Below, one piece after another: positions 7,456 to 14,477 of a stretch of DNA of 64,000 nt (position 1 is its first letter; every line of letters begins with the position of its first letter). The notes under the pieces were generated by a model. That model was not told where the DNA came from. It did no database searches and saw only the letters and a program-made list of their open reading frames with translations. The translations under genes were made by a program, and so were the position numbers. The stretch covers positions 248,001-312,000 of the forward strand of contig NZ_BBOM01000010.1 of the NCBI RefSeq assembly GCF_000974485.1, given 5' to 3'. This stretch comes from Streptomyces sp. NBRC 109706 (GTDB taxonomy: Bacteria; Actinomycetota; Actinomycetes; Streptomycetales; Streptomycetaceae).

Positions 7456-8904
7456 GTGCACTACGGCGACCGCGACGGATACGGCCAGTACGGCATCCTG
7501 GACGACGACGGCGAGCGGGTGCTGTGCCACGAGTGCGGGCGGCGCTACCGCCAGCTCCCGTACCACATCAATCGGGCGCACGGGATGACGGCAGTCGAGT
7601 ACCGGGCAGCCCACGGCCTGAGCGTGACGCAGCCGTTGGCGTCCGACAGCCTGACGGCGACGCAGCGCGCCAACTCCACCAGGGTCTACGCCCAACGCCC
7701 CGACATCCGGGCCATGCTCGCCGACGCGCTGAGCCGGGGCTGCTCCGCGGCGGCGTCCCGGGCTGCGCAGGCCGCCGCGCCGGACTCCCTCGCCCGTGCC
7801 GCCGAGCGGCATCGCCGCCGGGTCGCATCTGCTCGCCTGGCGGAGCGCGAGCGGGCCGCGAAGCGGCGCAGGCTCGACGAGGCCGCCCGGGCTCACGGCT
7901 ATGCCGATATCGACGCGTGGCTGACGGATCACGCGGATCTCACCGCCAGCCAGATCAGGGAGGTGCTGGGGGTGTCGGGGGCAGCGGCGCGCGAGTTGCG
8001 GCGTGGCGTGGTCAGCGCGCAGCGACCAAGCGCGCTGGCCAAGGAGCGCGCCATAGATAGGGTGATCGATGGCGAACAGCTCAGGGCCGTGGCCCCAGAC
8101 GCAGGAGTGGGCCCGGATGCACTGCGGGCGTGGGTAGTCGCCTCCCCCCAGGGCGTGGCAGCAGCCACGGCGGCCGGCTACGCGGACGCGGGCACATGGC
8201 TCACTGAACGCTCCCGTGTGAACGCCGATATGCGCCGGGCTGCTGTAGATGTCGTCAGCGGCGGAGAGTCCAAAGCGGCGGTGGCTCGACGGCTCGGCGT
8301 CAGCGATGTGGCTGTGGGGAAGTGGGTTCGGGCTGCGGGCCACCGTCAACGCCTGGAGCCGGGGATCGACACAACGCCCCAATCCACTCCTCCAGCGTCG
8401 ACTCGGGAGGTCGAGCGGCAGCGCGCGTACGACGAGATCCGCCGCCTGTGGCTCACCGGCATGACGCTCCAGCAGATCGGGCTGCAGGTCGACCGATCCC
8501 CGTCTAGCGTGTCCCACGCCGCGCGCCGCCTCGGCCTGCCCCCGCGCCTCACACGGGCATCGGACGAGTCGATCCAGCGGGTGCGCGAGCTGTGGCCTGA
8601 CAGGTCGCTCACCACGGACGAGATCGCGCGCCAGGTGGGCGTCTCGCGTGCGTCGGTCTCCTACATCGCCCACCAACTGGGGCTGCCCCGCCGTCGCGCA
8701 AAAGAGCGACTGCGCGGTGAGCAGCTACGGACGGCCCGCGCCCGGCTGCCCGAGCTATGGATGGACGAGTCCCTGAGTCTGCCGGCCATCGCTCAGCGGC
8801 TCGGGGTCGGCAGCTCACCGACCCTGTCCAGGTGGGCGCGCGAGATGGGCCTCCCGCCAAGGAGTCGGGGGCGGAAACGGCCGCACCCCAAGAGTGATCG
8901 CTGA
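7456..8904 (+). CDS. MucR/Ros-type zinc-finger protein with an array of HTH motifs
   Basis: 482 residues from GTG 7456. The N-terminus holds a Ros/MucR zinc finger (C24, C27, H37, H42 in LCHECGRRYRQLPYHINRAH) followed by the family's MTAVEYRAAHGL. The remainder is basic and contains about six HTH-like segments, among them KAAVARRLGVSDVAVGKWV, LQQIGLQVDRSPSSVSHAA, DEIARQVGVSRASVSYIAHQ and PAIAQRLGVG. Such an array suggests binding to a long or repeated DNA site. It lies in the rightward operon between the Cas8-like and Cas6e-like genes. The frame is open further upstream, but GTG 7456 is where protein-like sequence begins. Confidence 0.7.
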   Translation: MHYGDRDGYGQYGILDDDGERVLCHECGRRYRQLPYHINRAHGMTAVEYRAAHGLSVTQPLASDSLTATQRANSTRVYAQRPDIRAMLADALSRGCSAAASRAAQAAAPDSLARAAERHRRRVASARLAERERAAKRRRLDEAARAHGYADIDAWLTDHADLTASQIREVLGVSGAAARELRRGVVSAQRPSALAKERAIDRVIDGEQLRAVAPDAGVGPDALRAWVVASPQGVAAATAAGYADAGTWLTERSRVNADMRRAAVDVVSGGESKAAVARRLGVSDVAVGKWVRAAGHRQRLEPGIDTTPQSTPPASTREVERQRAYDEIRRLWLTGMTLQQIGLQVDRSPSSVSHAARRLGLPPRLTRASDESIQRVRELWPDRSLTTDEIARQVGVSRASVSYIAHQLGLPRRRAKERLRGEQLRTARARLPELWMDESLSLPAIAQRLGVGSSPTLSRWAREMGLPPRSRGRKRPHPKSDR

Positions 8905-8972
8905 CAGACGACGTCGCACTCGTCGACCTCCTGGTCCACTGGATCGAGCAGCCGGAGGACCAGCGGGAGCGG

Positions 8973-9491
8973 GTGACGCGGATGTCGGAGCTCGTGGGCG
9001 CCCTCCCCACCCGCAGCGCCTCGGAGCGGCTCCTGCGGCGCGTGCGCGACGAGGCGCCCGCTGACGCCGTGGCAGCCTGTGCGGAGGAGACGCGCGAGCG
9101 GGCGGCCCGCAGGGCGCGGGGGGAGAGGAATCCTCCCGTGCCCGGTCGGGGCCGTCGGGCCGCGGTCGCCCGTGTCATCAGGCAGACCGACCGCAACATC
9201 CGGAACCTCTACGAGGCGCAGCTGGCCGCCCGGGCGGAGGCGCGCGAGCCGCGCCGCCTCCGTCCGCCGGATGACGCCTACGCGATGCTGCCCGACGCCC
9301 AGGCCGCGGTGGACGAGGTCAGGCGAGCCCGGGACGCCTACTACGCGGCCATCGCCGACGCCCTGCCGCCCCACACCGCGGGGACCCGGCCCAGCGGGGC
9401 CGACGCTGCCCGCTTCGCCGAGGTGCGGTCGGTCACCGGCCTTGATCCCGCGCACCTACGACGCATCCAGCGCACCGTCCACGCCCGTTGA
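8973..9491 (+). CDS. Hypothetical basic helical protein
   Basis: 172 residues, Ala/Arg rich and almost wholly alpha-helical by composition, with a conserved-looking C-terminal part (RFAEVRSVTGLDPAHLRRIQ). GTG 8973 has GGGAG upstream, but the same frame is protein-like back to a CTG at 8901 that overlaps the previous gene's stop, so a longer form (about 24 more residues, TDDVALVDLLVHWIEQPEDQ) is possible. It immediately precedes the CRISPR-like hairpins. Size and helicity would allow a Cas11-like small subunit, but no sequence motif supports that. Function unknown. Confidence 0.55.
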   Translation: MTRMSELVGALPTRSASERLLRRVRDEAPADAVAACAEETRERAARRARGERNPPVPGRGRRAAVARVIRQTDRNIRNLYEAQLAARAEAREPRRLRPPDDAYAMLPDAQAAVDEVRRARDAYYAAIADALPPHTAGTRPSGADAARFAEVRSVTGLDPAHLRRIQRTVHAR

Positions 9492-9570
9492 ATCACACAG
9501 AGTGGGTAGCACGGCGGCAGCCCGGCCGTTATCGTGTGGGGCACGCCCGCTGAGCGGGTTGAGACCCTTT

Positions 9571-9696
9571 TCCCCGCATGAGCGGGGGTGAGCCCACGTA
9601 CAGCTACTCGCATACGTGTAGCCCCTCGTGGTCCCCGCGCCAGCGGGGGTAACCCAGCTGCGGTCTCTTGTGTCCCCGCGCAAGCGGGGGTGACCC
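9571..9696 (+). CRISPR. Three CRISPR type I-E-like repeats upstream of the cas6e-like gene
   Basis: Three copies of a repeat with core TCCCCGC-N4-GCGGGGGT begin at 9571, 9632 and 9673; each forms a hairpin with a 6-bp stem CCCCGC/GCGGGG and loops ATGA, GCCA and GCAA. The stem and the trailing GTGA(G)CCC match the repeat style of Streptomyces type I-E arrays. The first two starts are 61 bases apart, the normal I-E repeat plus spacer unit; the second and third are only 41 apart, leaving about 13 bases of spacer. A further decayed hairpin (CCCGC-TGA-GCGGG) is at 9546-9558. This is a degenerate mini-array or a set of solitary repeats, not a full array. Confidence 0.7.
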
Positions 9697-9711
9697 TATT
9701 CTCGCCTCCCT

Positions 9712-10332
9712 GTGATTGCCGTGTATCGAGTCCTGTACGACCTGCCGTCCCTGGGGTACCTGCGTCCGTCCGAGGTGTGGCGGGGCATCACCTCCCGCGT
9801 GCCGACGGAGCACACGGAAGCGTCTGAGGGCCCGCGACTGCTCTGGCGTCTGGAATCCCCCACAGAACTCCTGGTCCAGTACCCTGTGCGCCCGGACCCC
9901 ACATGGCTGCTACCGGGCGCGCGCAGCCGTCCCAAGGCGTTCGCCATGCAGCAGCTCATGGATTCGCTGGCCGCCGGCCAGCGGTGGGACTTCGTGTTGG
10001 CCGCCAACACGGTCCGCCGATCAACCGGACGAGCACGTGCCCGGCAGGCGCAGGCCCAACGGGTGTCGGCACGAGAGTGGCTCACAGGTGAGACGGATGT
10101 GGATGCTGACAGCGGCACGTCCCGCGCGTACCAGTCCGGATTCCGGGTGCTGGCAATCGCCGAGACCACTCAGCGCCGCGGCGGCCCGCGCCAGGCGCAC
10201 TTGGTGCGCATCACAGGTCGCCTGGAGGTTGAGGACACCGAGGCGCTGCAAGCCGCCCTTGAGGAAGGCATTGGCCGAGGGAAGGCCCAGGGGGCCGGGA
10301 TGCTATCCCTCTCCCCGCTACCGCGGGGTTGA
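9712..10332 (+). CDS. Cas6e (Cse3/CasE)-like protein, catalytic residues apparently lost
   Basis: 206 residues, the usual Cas6e length. The C-terminal glycine-rich RNA-binding motif GIGRGKAQGAGMLSL (186-200) is intact, with the typical preceding strand VRITGRLEVEDTEALQAAL; RLLWRLE (42-48), the LVQYP strand and DFVLAANTVRRS (93-104) match the ferredoxin folds of the family. Aligned to Thermus Cse3, PYEMHRTL corresponds to PSEVWRGI (19-26), so catalytic Tyr becomes Ser20 and catalytic His becomes Trp23; the only nearby His is 34. It should bind repeat hairpins but probably not cut them. It lies between two clusters of such hairpins; GTG 9712 has no clear Shine-Dalgarno. No other I-E cas gene is nearby. 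Confidence 0.82.
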   Translation: MIAVYRVLYDLPSLGYLRPSEVWRGITSRVPTEHTEASEGPRLLWRLESPTELLVQYPVRPDPTWLLPGARSRPKAFAMQQLMDSLAAGQRWDFVLAANTVRRSTGRARARQAQAQRVSAREWLTGETDVDADSGTSRAYQSGFRVLAIAETTQRRGGPRQAHLVRITGRLEVEDTEALQAALEEGIGRGKAQGAGMLSLSPLPRG

Positions 10333-10439
10333 TCCAAGTTCCGGGTTGGCCACCTGTGGTGGCTTGCACTGAATCCCCGCGTGCGCGGGGATGCCCCGAT
10401 GAGGATGCCGTGGACACCACGGCCCCTGCATACGCGGGG
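10312..10439 (+). CRISPR. Three CRISPR type I-E-like repeats at and after the cas6e-like stop
   Basis: Repeat cores begin at 10312 (TCCCCGC-TACC-GCGGGG), 10374 (TCCCCGC-GTGC-GCGGGGATG, the best match to canonical I-E repeats) and about 10423 (CCCCTGC-ATAC-GCGGGG, one extra base in the stem). Intervals are 62 and about 49 bases. The first hairpin is formed by the last codons and stop of the cas6e-like gene itself, so the mRNA carries a potential Cas6e binding site in its coding 3' end. Confidence 0.65.
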
Positions 10440-10448
10440 AGAGATCAA

Positions 10449-10475
10449 CGAGACCCCGGCCACGCCGGGGTCTCG
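10449..10475. terminator. Perfect 11-bp stem terminator
   Basis: CGAGACCCCGG, loop CCACG, CCGGGGTCTCG. It closes the transcript carrying the cas6e-like gene and the downstream repeats, 37 bases before the next gene. Stem and loop differ from the CRISPR-like hairpins, so it is not another repeat. Confidence 0.75.
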
Positions 10476-10511
10476 TCGTGTCCCGCTCGGTCGGCTGGGC
10501 ACAATGCCGAG

Positions 10512-11228
10512 GTGACGATCAACACCATCCCCGGCCGCACCCTGTCCGCCTCCGTGCTCGCCACGGTCCTCACCCTGACCGCCGTGGCATGCACGGAAGC
10601 TGACGACGCGGCAGCCGACACCAGTACCAGCGGCAGCCCCAGCGCGCCGGCCGACGACGCCAACCCGCCAGCCGACGACGGTTCCGACGCGGGCGGCACC
10701 GAGGCCGGGGACGCGCTCGCCCTACTCGCCGAGCTGGAGGTCGCTGCCGAGGACCGCACCGGCTACGACCGTGACCTGTTCGACCATTGGTCCAGCCAGG
10801 GCAACAACTGCAACACCCGCGAGGCCGTCCTCGCCCGCGACGGCCAGGACGTCGAGACCGACGACCAGTGCCGCGCCACCGCCGGCACCTGGGAGTCCGT
10901 CTACGACGGAGAGACCTGGACGGACGCCGCCGACCTCGACATCGACCACGTCGTGCCGCTCGCCGAGGCATGGGACTCCGGCGCCGACACCTGGACCGAC
11001 GAAGAGCGGGAGGCGTTCGCCAACGACCTCGACGGGCCGCAGCTGCTGGCCGTCACCAGCAGCGTCAACCGCGCCAAGGGCGACAAAGACCCTGCCGAAT
11101 GGATGCCGCCGCTGGAGTCGTACCACTGCACCTACGCCGCGGACTGGATCCAGGTGAAGCACGACTACGGCCTGGCCGTCGACCAGGACGAGCACGACGC
11201 CCTGACCGGCATCCTGGAGAGCTGCTGA
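10512..11228 (+). CDS. Secreted lipoprotein HNH endonuclease (DUF1524/GmrSD-type)
   Basis: 238 residues from GTG 10512. A signal peptide with lipobox-like end (LTLTAVAC) places the protein on the outer face of the membrane; an Asp/Ser/Pro-rich linker (about 32-75) follows. The HNH core is complete: DIDHVVPLAEAWDSGA, then FANDLDGPQLLAVTSSVNRA, then KGDKDPAEWMPP and YHCTYAADWIQVKHDYGL. Related extracellular nucleases degrade DNA and are common in Streptomyces. As mobile-element cargo it could destroy incoming or neighbouring DNA. It is the last rightward gene before a terminator shared with the leftward operon. Confidence 0.85.
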   Translation: MTINTIPGRTLSASVLATVLTLTAVACTEADDAAADTSTSGSPSAPADDANPPADDGSDAGGTEAGDALALLAELEVAAEDRTGYDRDLFDHWSSQGNNCNTREAVLARDGQDVETDDQCRATAGTWESVYDGETWTDAADLDIDHVVPLAEAWDSGADTWTDEEREAFANDLDGPQLLAVTSSVNRAKGDKDPAEWMPPLESYHCTYAADWIQVKHDYGLAVDQDEHDALTGILESC

Positions 11229-11328
11229 ACCCGATAGCCTGACGGGACGGCAGGGCATGCACGCCAAGCCGCCGCCACCCGGGCGTCCACAGTGGTGGCC
11301 GGCGGCCGAGGCCCACGGGGCCCATGCG

Positions 11329-11365
11329 AGAGCGCCCCTACACCAGCTCGGTGTGGGGGCGCTCT
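11329..11365. terminator. Bidirectional terminator between convergent operons
   Basis: AGAGCGCCCCTACACC and GGTGTGGGGGCGCTCT pair with one wobble around loop AGCTC. It lies between the rightward nuclease gene (stop 11228) and the leftward gene ending at 11378, and can serve both. Confidence 0.75.
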
Positions 11366-11377
11366 GCTGAGCGGGGG

Positions 11378-12025
11378 TCAGACATCCAGGCTGGCGATCC
11401 TCACCGCATCCACCAGGTGCGGGGTGGCGGCCAGAGCGAGCTCGGCGCCAGCGGACGGATCGGTTGGAGCCCGGCCCGCAGCCTCCTGGAGAGCGATACA
11501 GGCCGAGGCAGTGTGCTGCACGATCGCGCCAGCCAGCAGCTCGGCCACCGGAACCTCGAACTCGGCAGCAACAGTTCGGACACGTCCGGGGGTGACCTCC
11601 TCGCCCAGGAGCGCATCGATCGCCCCAGCCGGCGCCAGAGCTGCCCCCTGCTGGGCCGTCATCTCCGGCACCGCCGGCCGCGCCACCGGCTCGGCAGCGG
11701 TGTCCGGCTCCATGTCGAGCAGCTGCTCGACCTCAGCGAGTACCGCCCGTTCCCGGGCCGCACGCTGGCTGTCGGCCTCCTCGCTGCGCGAGATGGCAGC
11801 CCATTGGTCGCGGTCCATCTGTGTCGCCCGGTCGAGCCGCGTGGCCGCAGTGATCCCCAACATGTAGATCTCCCGGCCGGAGACGACGACCGGCTCACCT
11901 CCCGCGCCCGCAACCGTGTTGTAGACCTCGGCTGCGGCATGGCCGATCTCGGCAATGAGTTGGGCGCAGGTGGCGATGAGGTGGGTGTTCCGGCGGCGGG
12001 CGGCCGGCGGGGTGTGCGCGGTCAC
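11378..12025 (-). CDS. Hypothetical protein at the end of the long leftward run
   Basis: 215 residues from GTG 12025 (CTGGAG upstream). N-terminal half helical with GREIYMLGITAATRLDRATQ (about 50-70) and a glutamate-rich coiled segment (80-110); C-terminal half contains EEVTPGRVRTVAAEFEVPVAELL, which looks like a small helical binding domain. I do not recognise the family. It is the last gene of the leftward run that begins near 36058. Confidence 0.6.
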   Translation of the reverse strand: MTAHTPPAARRRNTHLIATCAQLIAEIGHAAAEVYNTVAGAGGEPVVVSGREIYMLGITAATRLDRATQMDRDQWAAISRSEEADSQRAARERAVLAEVEQLLDMEPDTAAEPVARPAVPEMTAQQGAALAPAGAIDALLGEEVTPGRVRTVAAEFEVPVAELLAGAIVQHTASACIALQEAAGRAPTDPSAGAELALAATPHLVDAVRIASLDV

Positions 12026-12107
12026 GTCGATCTCCAGGGAGCGGTTGGCGGGTTGATGGTGATGGTCGCTGGTCGGGCCCGGGTGTTGGGCCCGACCAGG
12101 GGCAGGA

Positions 12108-12542
12108 TCACCCGTTCGGGTGTGTGAGGCGGTCGATGAGGCGGGCGCCGGCGGGGGTAATCGCGCTGCTCCAGCGGATACCGGGCCAGCGCCCCACGAT
12201 GAGTGGCCATGCCCGGTCGACCAAGCGCTGCCCCCGGTAGGCGGGGGCGACGTATACCCAGCTGACATGCGGTGTCTCGGGCTCAACCGCGACCGCTCCG
12301 GCGAGGGATAGCCCACCTCTGGCCGATGCGGCCGGGAACGGGGTGGGCAGGGCCACGATGGTCTCGGTGCCGGGGCACCGGGCCAGGTAGGCATGGTCCT
12401 GTCCCAGGCCGGTCTCGTCGCAGAACGCCCGACTCAGCTGCTCTACCGCCTCACGGGCAGCCAGGGGCGCGGTGGGGCCGACGATCGGGTAGGACGCCCA
12501 GGGCTGGAGCTGGGCGCCCTCCTCGGGGGTCGGCGGGGTCAT
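12108..12542 (-). CDS. GNAT-like acetyltransferase domain protein
   Basis: 144 residues. HVSWVYVAPAYRGQRLVDRA matches the GNAT motif A region (V-x-P-x-x-R-G-x-x-[LIV]), preceded by a beta strand GGLSLAGAVAVEPE. The acetyl-CoA loop is recognisable but short (YRGQRL, lacking a second glycine), so activity is uncertain. ATG overlaps the stop of the NERD gene (ATGA). Confidence 0.6.
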   Translation of the reverse strand: MTPPTPEEGAQLQPWASYPIVGPTAPLAAREAVEQLSRAFCDETGLGQDHAYLARCPGTETIVALPTPFPAASARGGLSLAGAVAVEPETPHVSWVYVAPAYRGQRLVDRAWPLIVGRWPGIRWSSAITPAGARLIDRLTHPNG

Positions 12543-13378
12543 CAGCGGTTCCTCTCCTGATACGACGGCAGTGCGGCGCGTGCGCGGTCGGCGAGTTGAC
12601 GGGCGGCGGGCGGGGCGGGGGTGGTGGTGCCGGCGCGCAGCTCAGCGAGGAGCCCAGCGGTGGGGATGATGCGGACGCCGCGCACGGTGATACCGCCACC
12701 GGCGACCGGAGCGCCGTGCACCACGATGACTGGGGTGACGGTGACGCCGCCGAGGGCGCGGGACACCTCCCGAGCCTCGTACTCGACAGAGTCCAGCGCG
12801 CGCGTCCAGTCCTCGGAGCCCCGGTAGAGGCGGCCCCGGCGGGCGTGCACGGTGCCGGTGCGTGCCGACCAGCGCTTGCTGTCCGGCATCCACACCCGGG
12901 CGCACGGCGAGATCACCAGGTGGTCGACGTTGGCCCGCCCCCGGGGCAGCGCCCGGTCGTGCAGCACCGTCCAGCCGGCGGGCAGCTGGCGGAGGATGCC
13001 AGCGGTGGCCCGCTCCCCAGCGGCGCCAGCCTCCCAGCGTGCCGCCTGGGCGCGCTGCCGGTCCCCGGCCGCATCCGGCACGCCGAGCGCGGCGAGGGCC
13101 TGGCGGCCGAGGCCGCCGCGCGCGGAACGACGCAGGTGTGCGGCGCGGGCGGCGGCCGAACTCCCGGCGTCGCCGGTGGGGTTCGGGCGGTGGCGCGGGC
13201 CGGGGACGCGGCCGGCCGGGCGCCGGCCACCGGCGGCGGTGCGCCGGCGAACGGGGGAAGCGCCCCGCCGGCCAGGCCGGCGAGGTGGTCCACCACGGCG
13301 GCGGGGCCGCCGGCCGGCCGGGGCGCGGCGGTACAGCCACACCCCGACCGCCACGAGAGCGGCGAGCAGCAGATCCAC
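12542..13378 (-). CDS. Membrane-anchored NERD-domain protein
   Basis: 278 residues. A short N-terminal hydrophobic helix (MDLLLAALVAVGVWLY) is followed by an Arg/Pro-rich linker (20-75) and a NERD (nuclease-related) domain at about 110-200: WEAGAAGERATAGILRQLPA, VLHDRALPRGRANVDHLVIS and VWMPDSKRW, which carry the Glu, Asp and DSK residues of the PD-(D/E)XK-like core. NERD proteins are thought to act in DNA processing. Here the domain would face the cytoplasm at the membrane. The gene starts 2 bases after the 13381 gene stops. Confidence 0.75.
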   Translation of the reverse strand: MDLLLAALVAVGVWLYRRAPAGRRPRRRGGPPRRPGRRGASPVRRRTAAGGRRPAGRVPGPRHRPNPTGDAGSSAAARAAHLRRSARGGLGRQALAALGVPDAAGDRQRAQAARWEAGAAGERATAGILRQLPAGWTVLHDRALPRGRANVDHLVISPCARVWMPDSKRWSARTGTVHARRGRLYRGSEDWTRALDSVEYEAREVSRALGGVTVTPVIVVHGAPVAGGGITVRGVRIIPTAGLLAELRAGTTTPAPPAARQLADRARAALPSYQERNR

Positions 13379-13380
13379 GG

Positions 13381-13845
13381 CTACTCCTCGTCAACGGGGT
13401 CGACAACCAGGGTGAACGTGCCGCAGTGATCGGCGGTATCGGTGGCGTGCTCGTCGTGCGCGGCGTAGCACCCTGGGCGGGTGCAGTACGCCGAGGGCCC
13501 CTCGTCCGGGGCCTCACAGTCGCTCTCCTCGCAGACCGGGCACACCTGCTCGCCCGCCAGCGCGAGAGACACCCTGATCACAGCGTCCTCATCGCAGCAG
13601 GAGCAGCCCACCACCAAAGTCCCGGCCACCCGGGCGCACCTCATCAGTGCGTCCATCAGGGGCTGCCCGGGCTCCACCCGCTCGACATGGCCGGCAACGG
13701 GCAGGCTGGCGTTGGTGGCGGCGATGGCCACGGACTGGCCGTGCGGGTCATGCAGGATCAGGTGGGCGCCGCTGACCGCCGCGCGGGTCAGCGCGGTCAG
13801 CAGGGCGTCAGGATCGTCAGCCGGGGTGCGTAGGGTGATGTGCAT
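13381..13845 (-). CDS. Cysteine-rich hypothetical protein
   Basis: 154 residues. The N-terminal half is an alpha/beta segment (LRTPADDPDALLTALTRAAV); the C-terminal half has many Cys: GCSCCDED, VCPVCEESDCEA, YCTRPGCY, likely one or two zinc sites. No family is recognised. It precedes the NERD gene with 2-base spacing, so the two are co-transcribed. Confidence 0.65.
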   Translation of the reverse strand: MHITLRTPADDPDALLTALTRAAVSGAHLILHDPHGQSVAIAATNASLPVAGHVERVEPGQPLMDALMRCARVAGTLVVGCSCCDEDAVIRVSLALAGEQVCPVCEESDCEAPDEGPSAYCTRPGCYAAHDEHATDTADHCGTFTLVVDPVDEE

Positions 13846-13910
13846 GGTGCTCTCTCTGGTGGGGGCCGGCCAGCCCCGGCTCGCAGGGCCGGCCAGCCAG
13901 CGGGGCGTGG

Positions 13911-14369
13911 TCAGGGGCGGGTGTTGGAGGTAAGCGCGGCGACGCGGGCGACGATGCCCTCGGCCGAGTCGGCGCCGACCATGTCGCGCACATGCGCCAG
14001 CAGGCCCGCGTACCGGGTCACCAGCGCCTCCAGCTCTGCGATGCGCTCGGCCTCGGCCCGCACCCGGCGCAGGTCGGAGCAGACGCGCTCTCCGATACCG
14101 GCGAGCTGCTCGGCGAGCCGCGCCGCCTCGCCCAGATCAGCGACGAGCGGGGCCAGTTCGCGTCCGCCGGCCTGCGGGGTCGGGACGGCGCCAGCGCCAC
14201 GCGCCTGTTCGTCCTCCCGCTCCCACCGGGTCTGGTAGCGGGCCAGCGCCCGCCGGAACCCGCGCTCCTCCTCCGTACGCCCGTTGTTCCGGGCCTGCTC
14301 AATCTCCTCCAGCAGGGCGACGCGCACGGCCTCACGGCTGGCAGGCGGGGTGAGTTGGATGGTCTGCAT
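13911..14369 (-). CDS. Coiled-coil hypothetical protein
   Basis: 152 residues, almost entirely helical and charged, with heptad-like segments (VALLEEIEQARNNGRTEEER; LRRVRAEAERIAELEALVTR). Ea22-like proteins of phages have similar makeup, but there is no diagnostic motif. Same strand and spacing as its neighbours. Confidence 0.6.
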   Translation of the reverse strand: MQTIQLTPPASREAVRVALLEEIEQARNNGRTEEERGFRRALARYQTRWEREDEQARGAGAVPTPQAGGRELAPLVADLGEAARLAEQLAGIGERVCSDLRRVRAEAERIAELEALVTRYAGLLAHVRDMVGADSAEGIVARVAALTSNTRP

Positions 14370-14477
14370 ATGACGTTTCTCCTCAGGGTGTTGGTGGCCG
14401 GCCCCGCCCGGGCGCCGGCCGGTGTGTGGTCAGGGGCGGATGTCGGCGGGTCGGGAAGTCCCGGCCGACCGGCAGGG

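Noticed and set aside
6719..9491. Cas7 or Cas5 homologues between the Cas8-like and Cas6e-like genes
   Set aside because: The three genes read as regulators or an unknown helical protein; none has a ferredoxin-like RRM pattern or glycine-rich loop.
10449..10475. A seventh CRISPR-like repeat
   Set aside because: The stem (CGAGACCCCGG) and 5-base loop differ from the repeat core and it lies just before the next gene, so it is a terminator.
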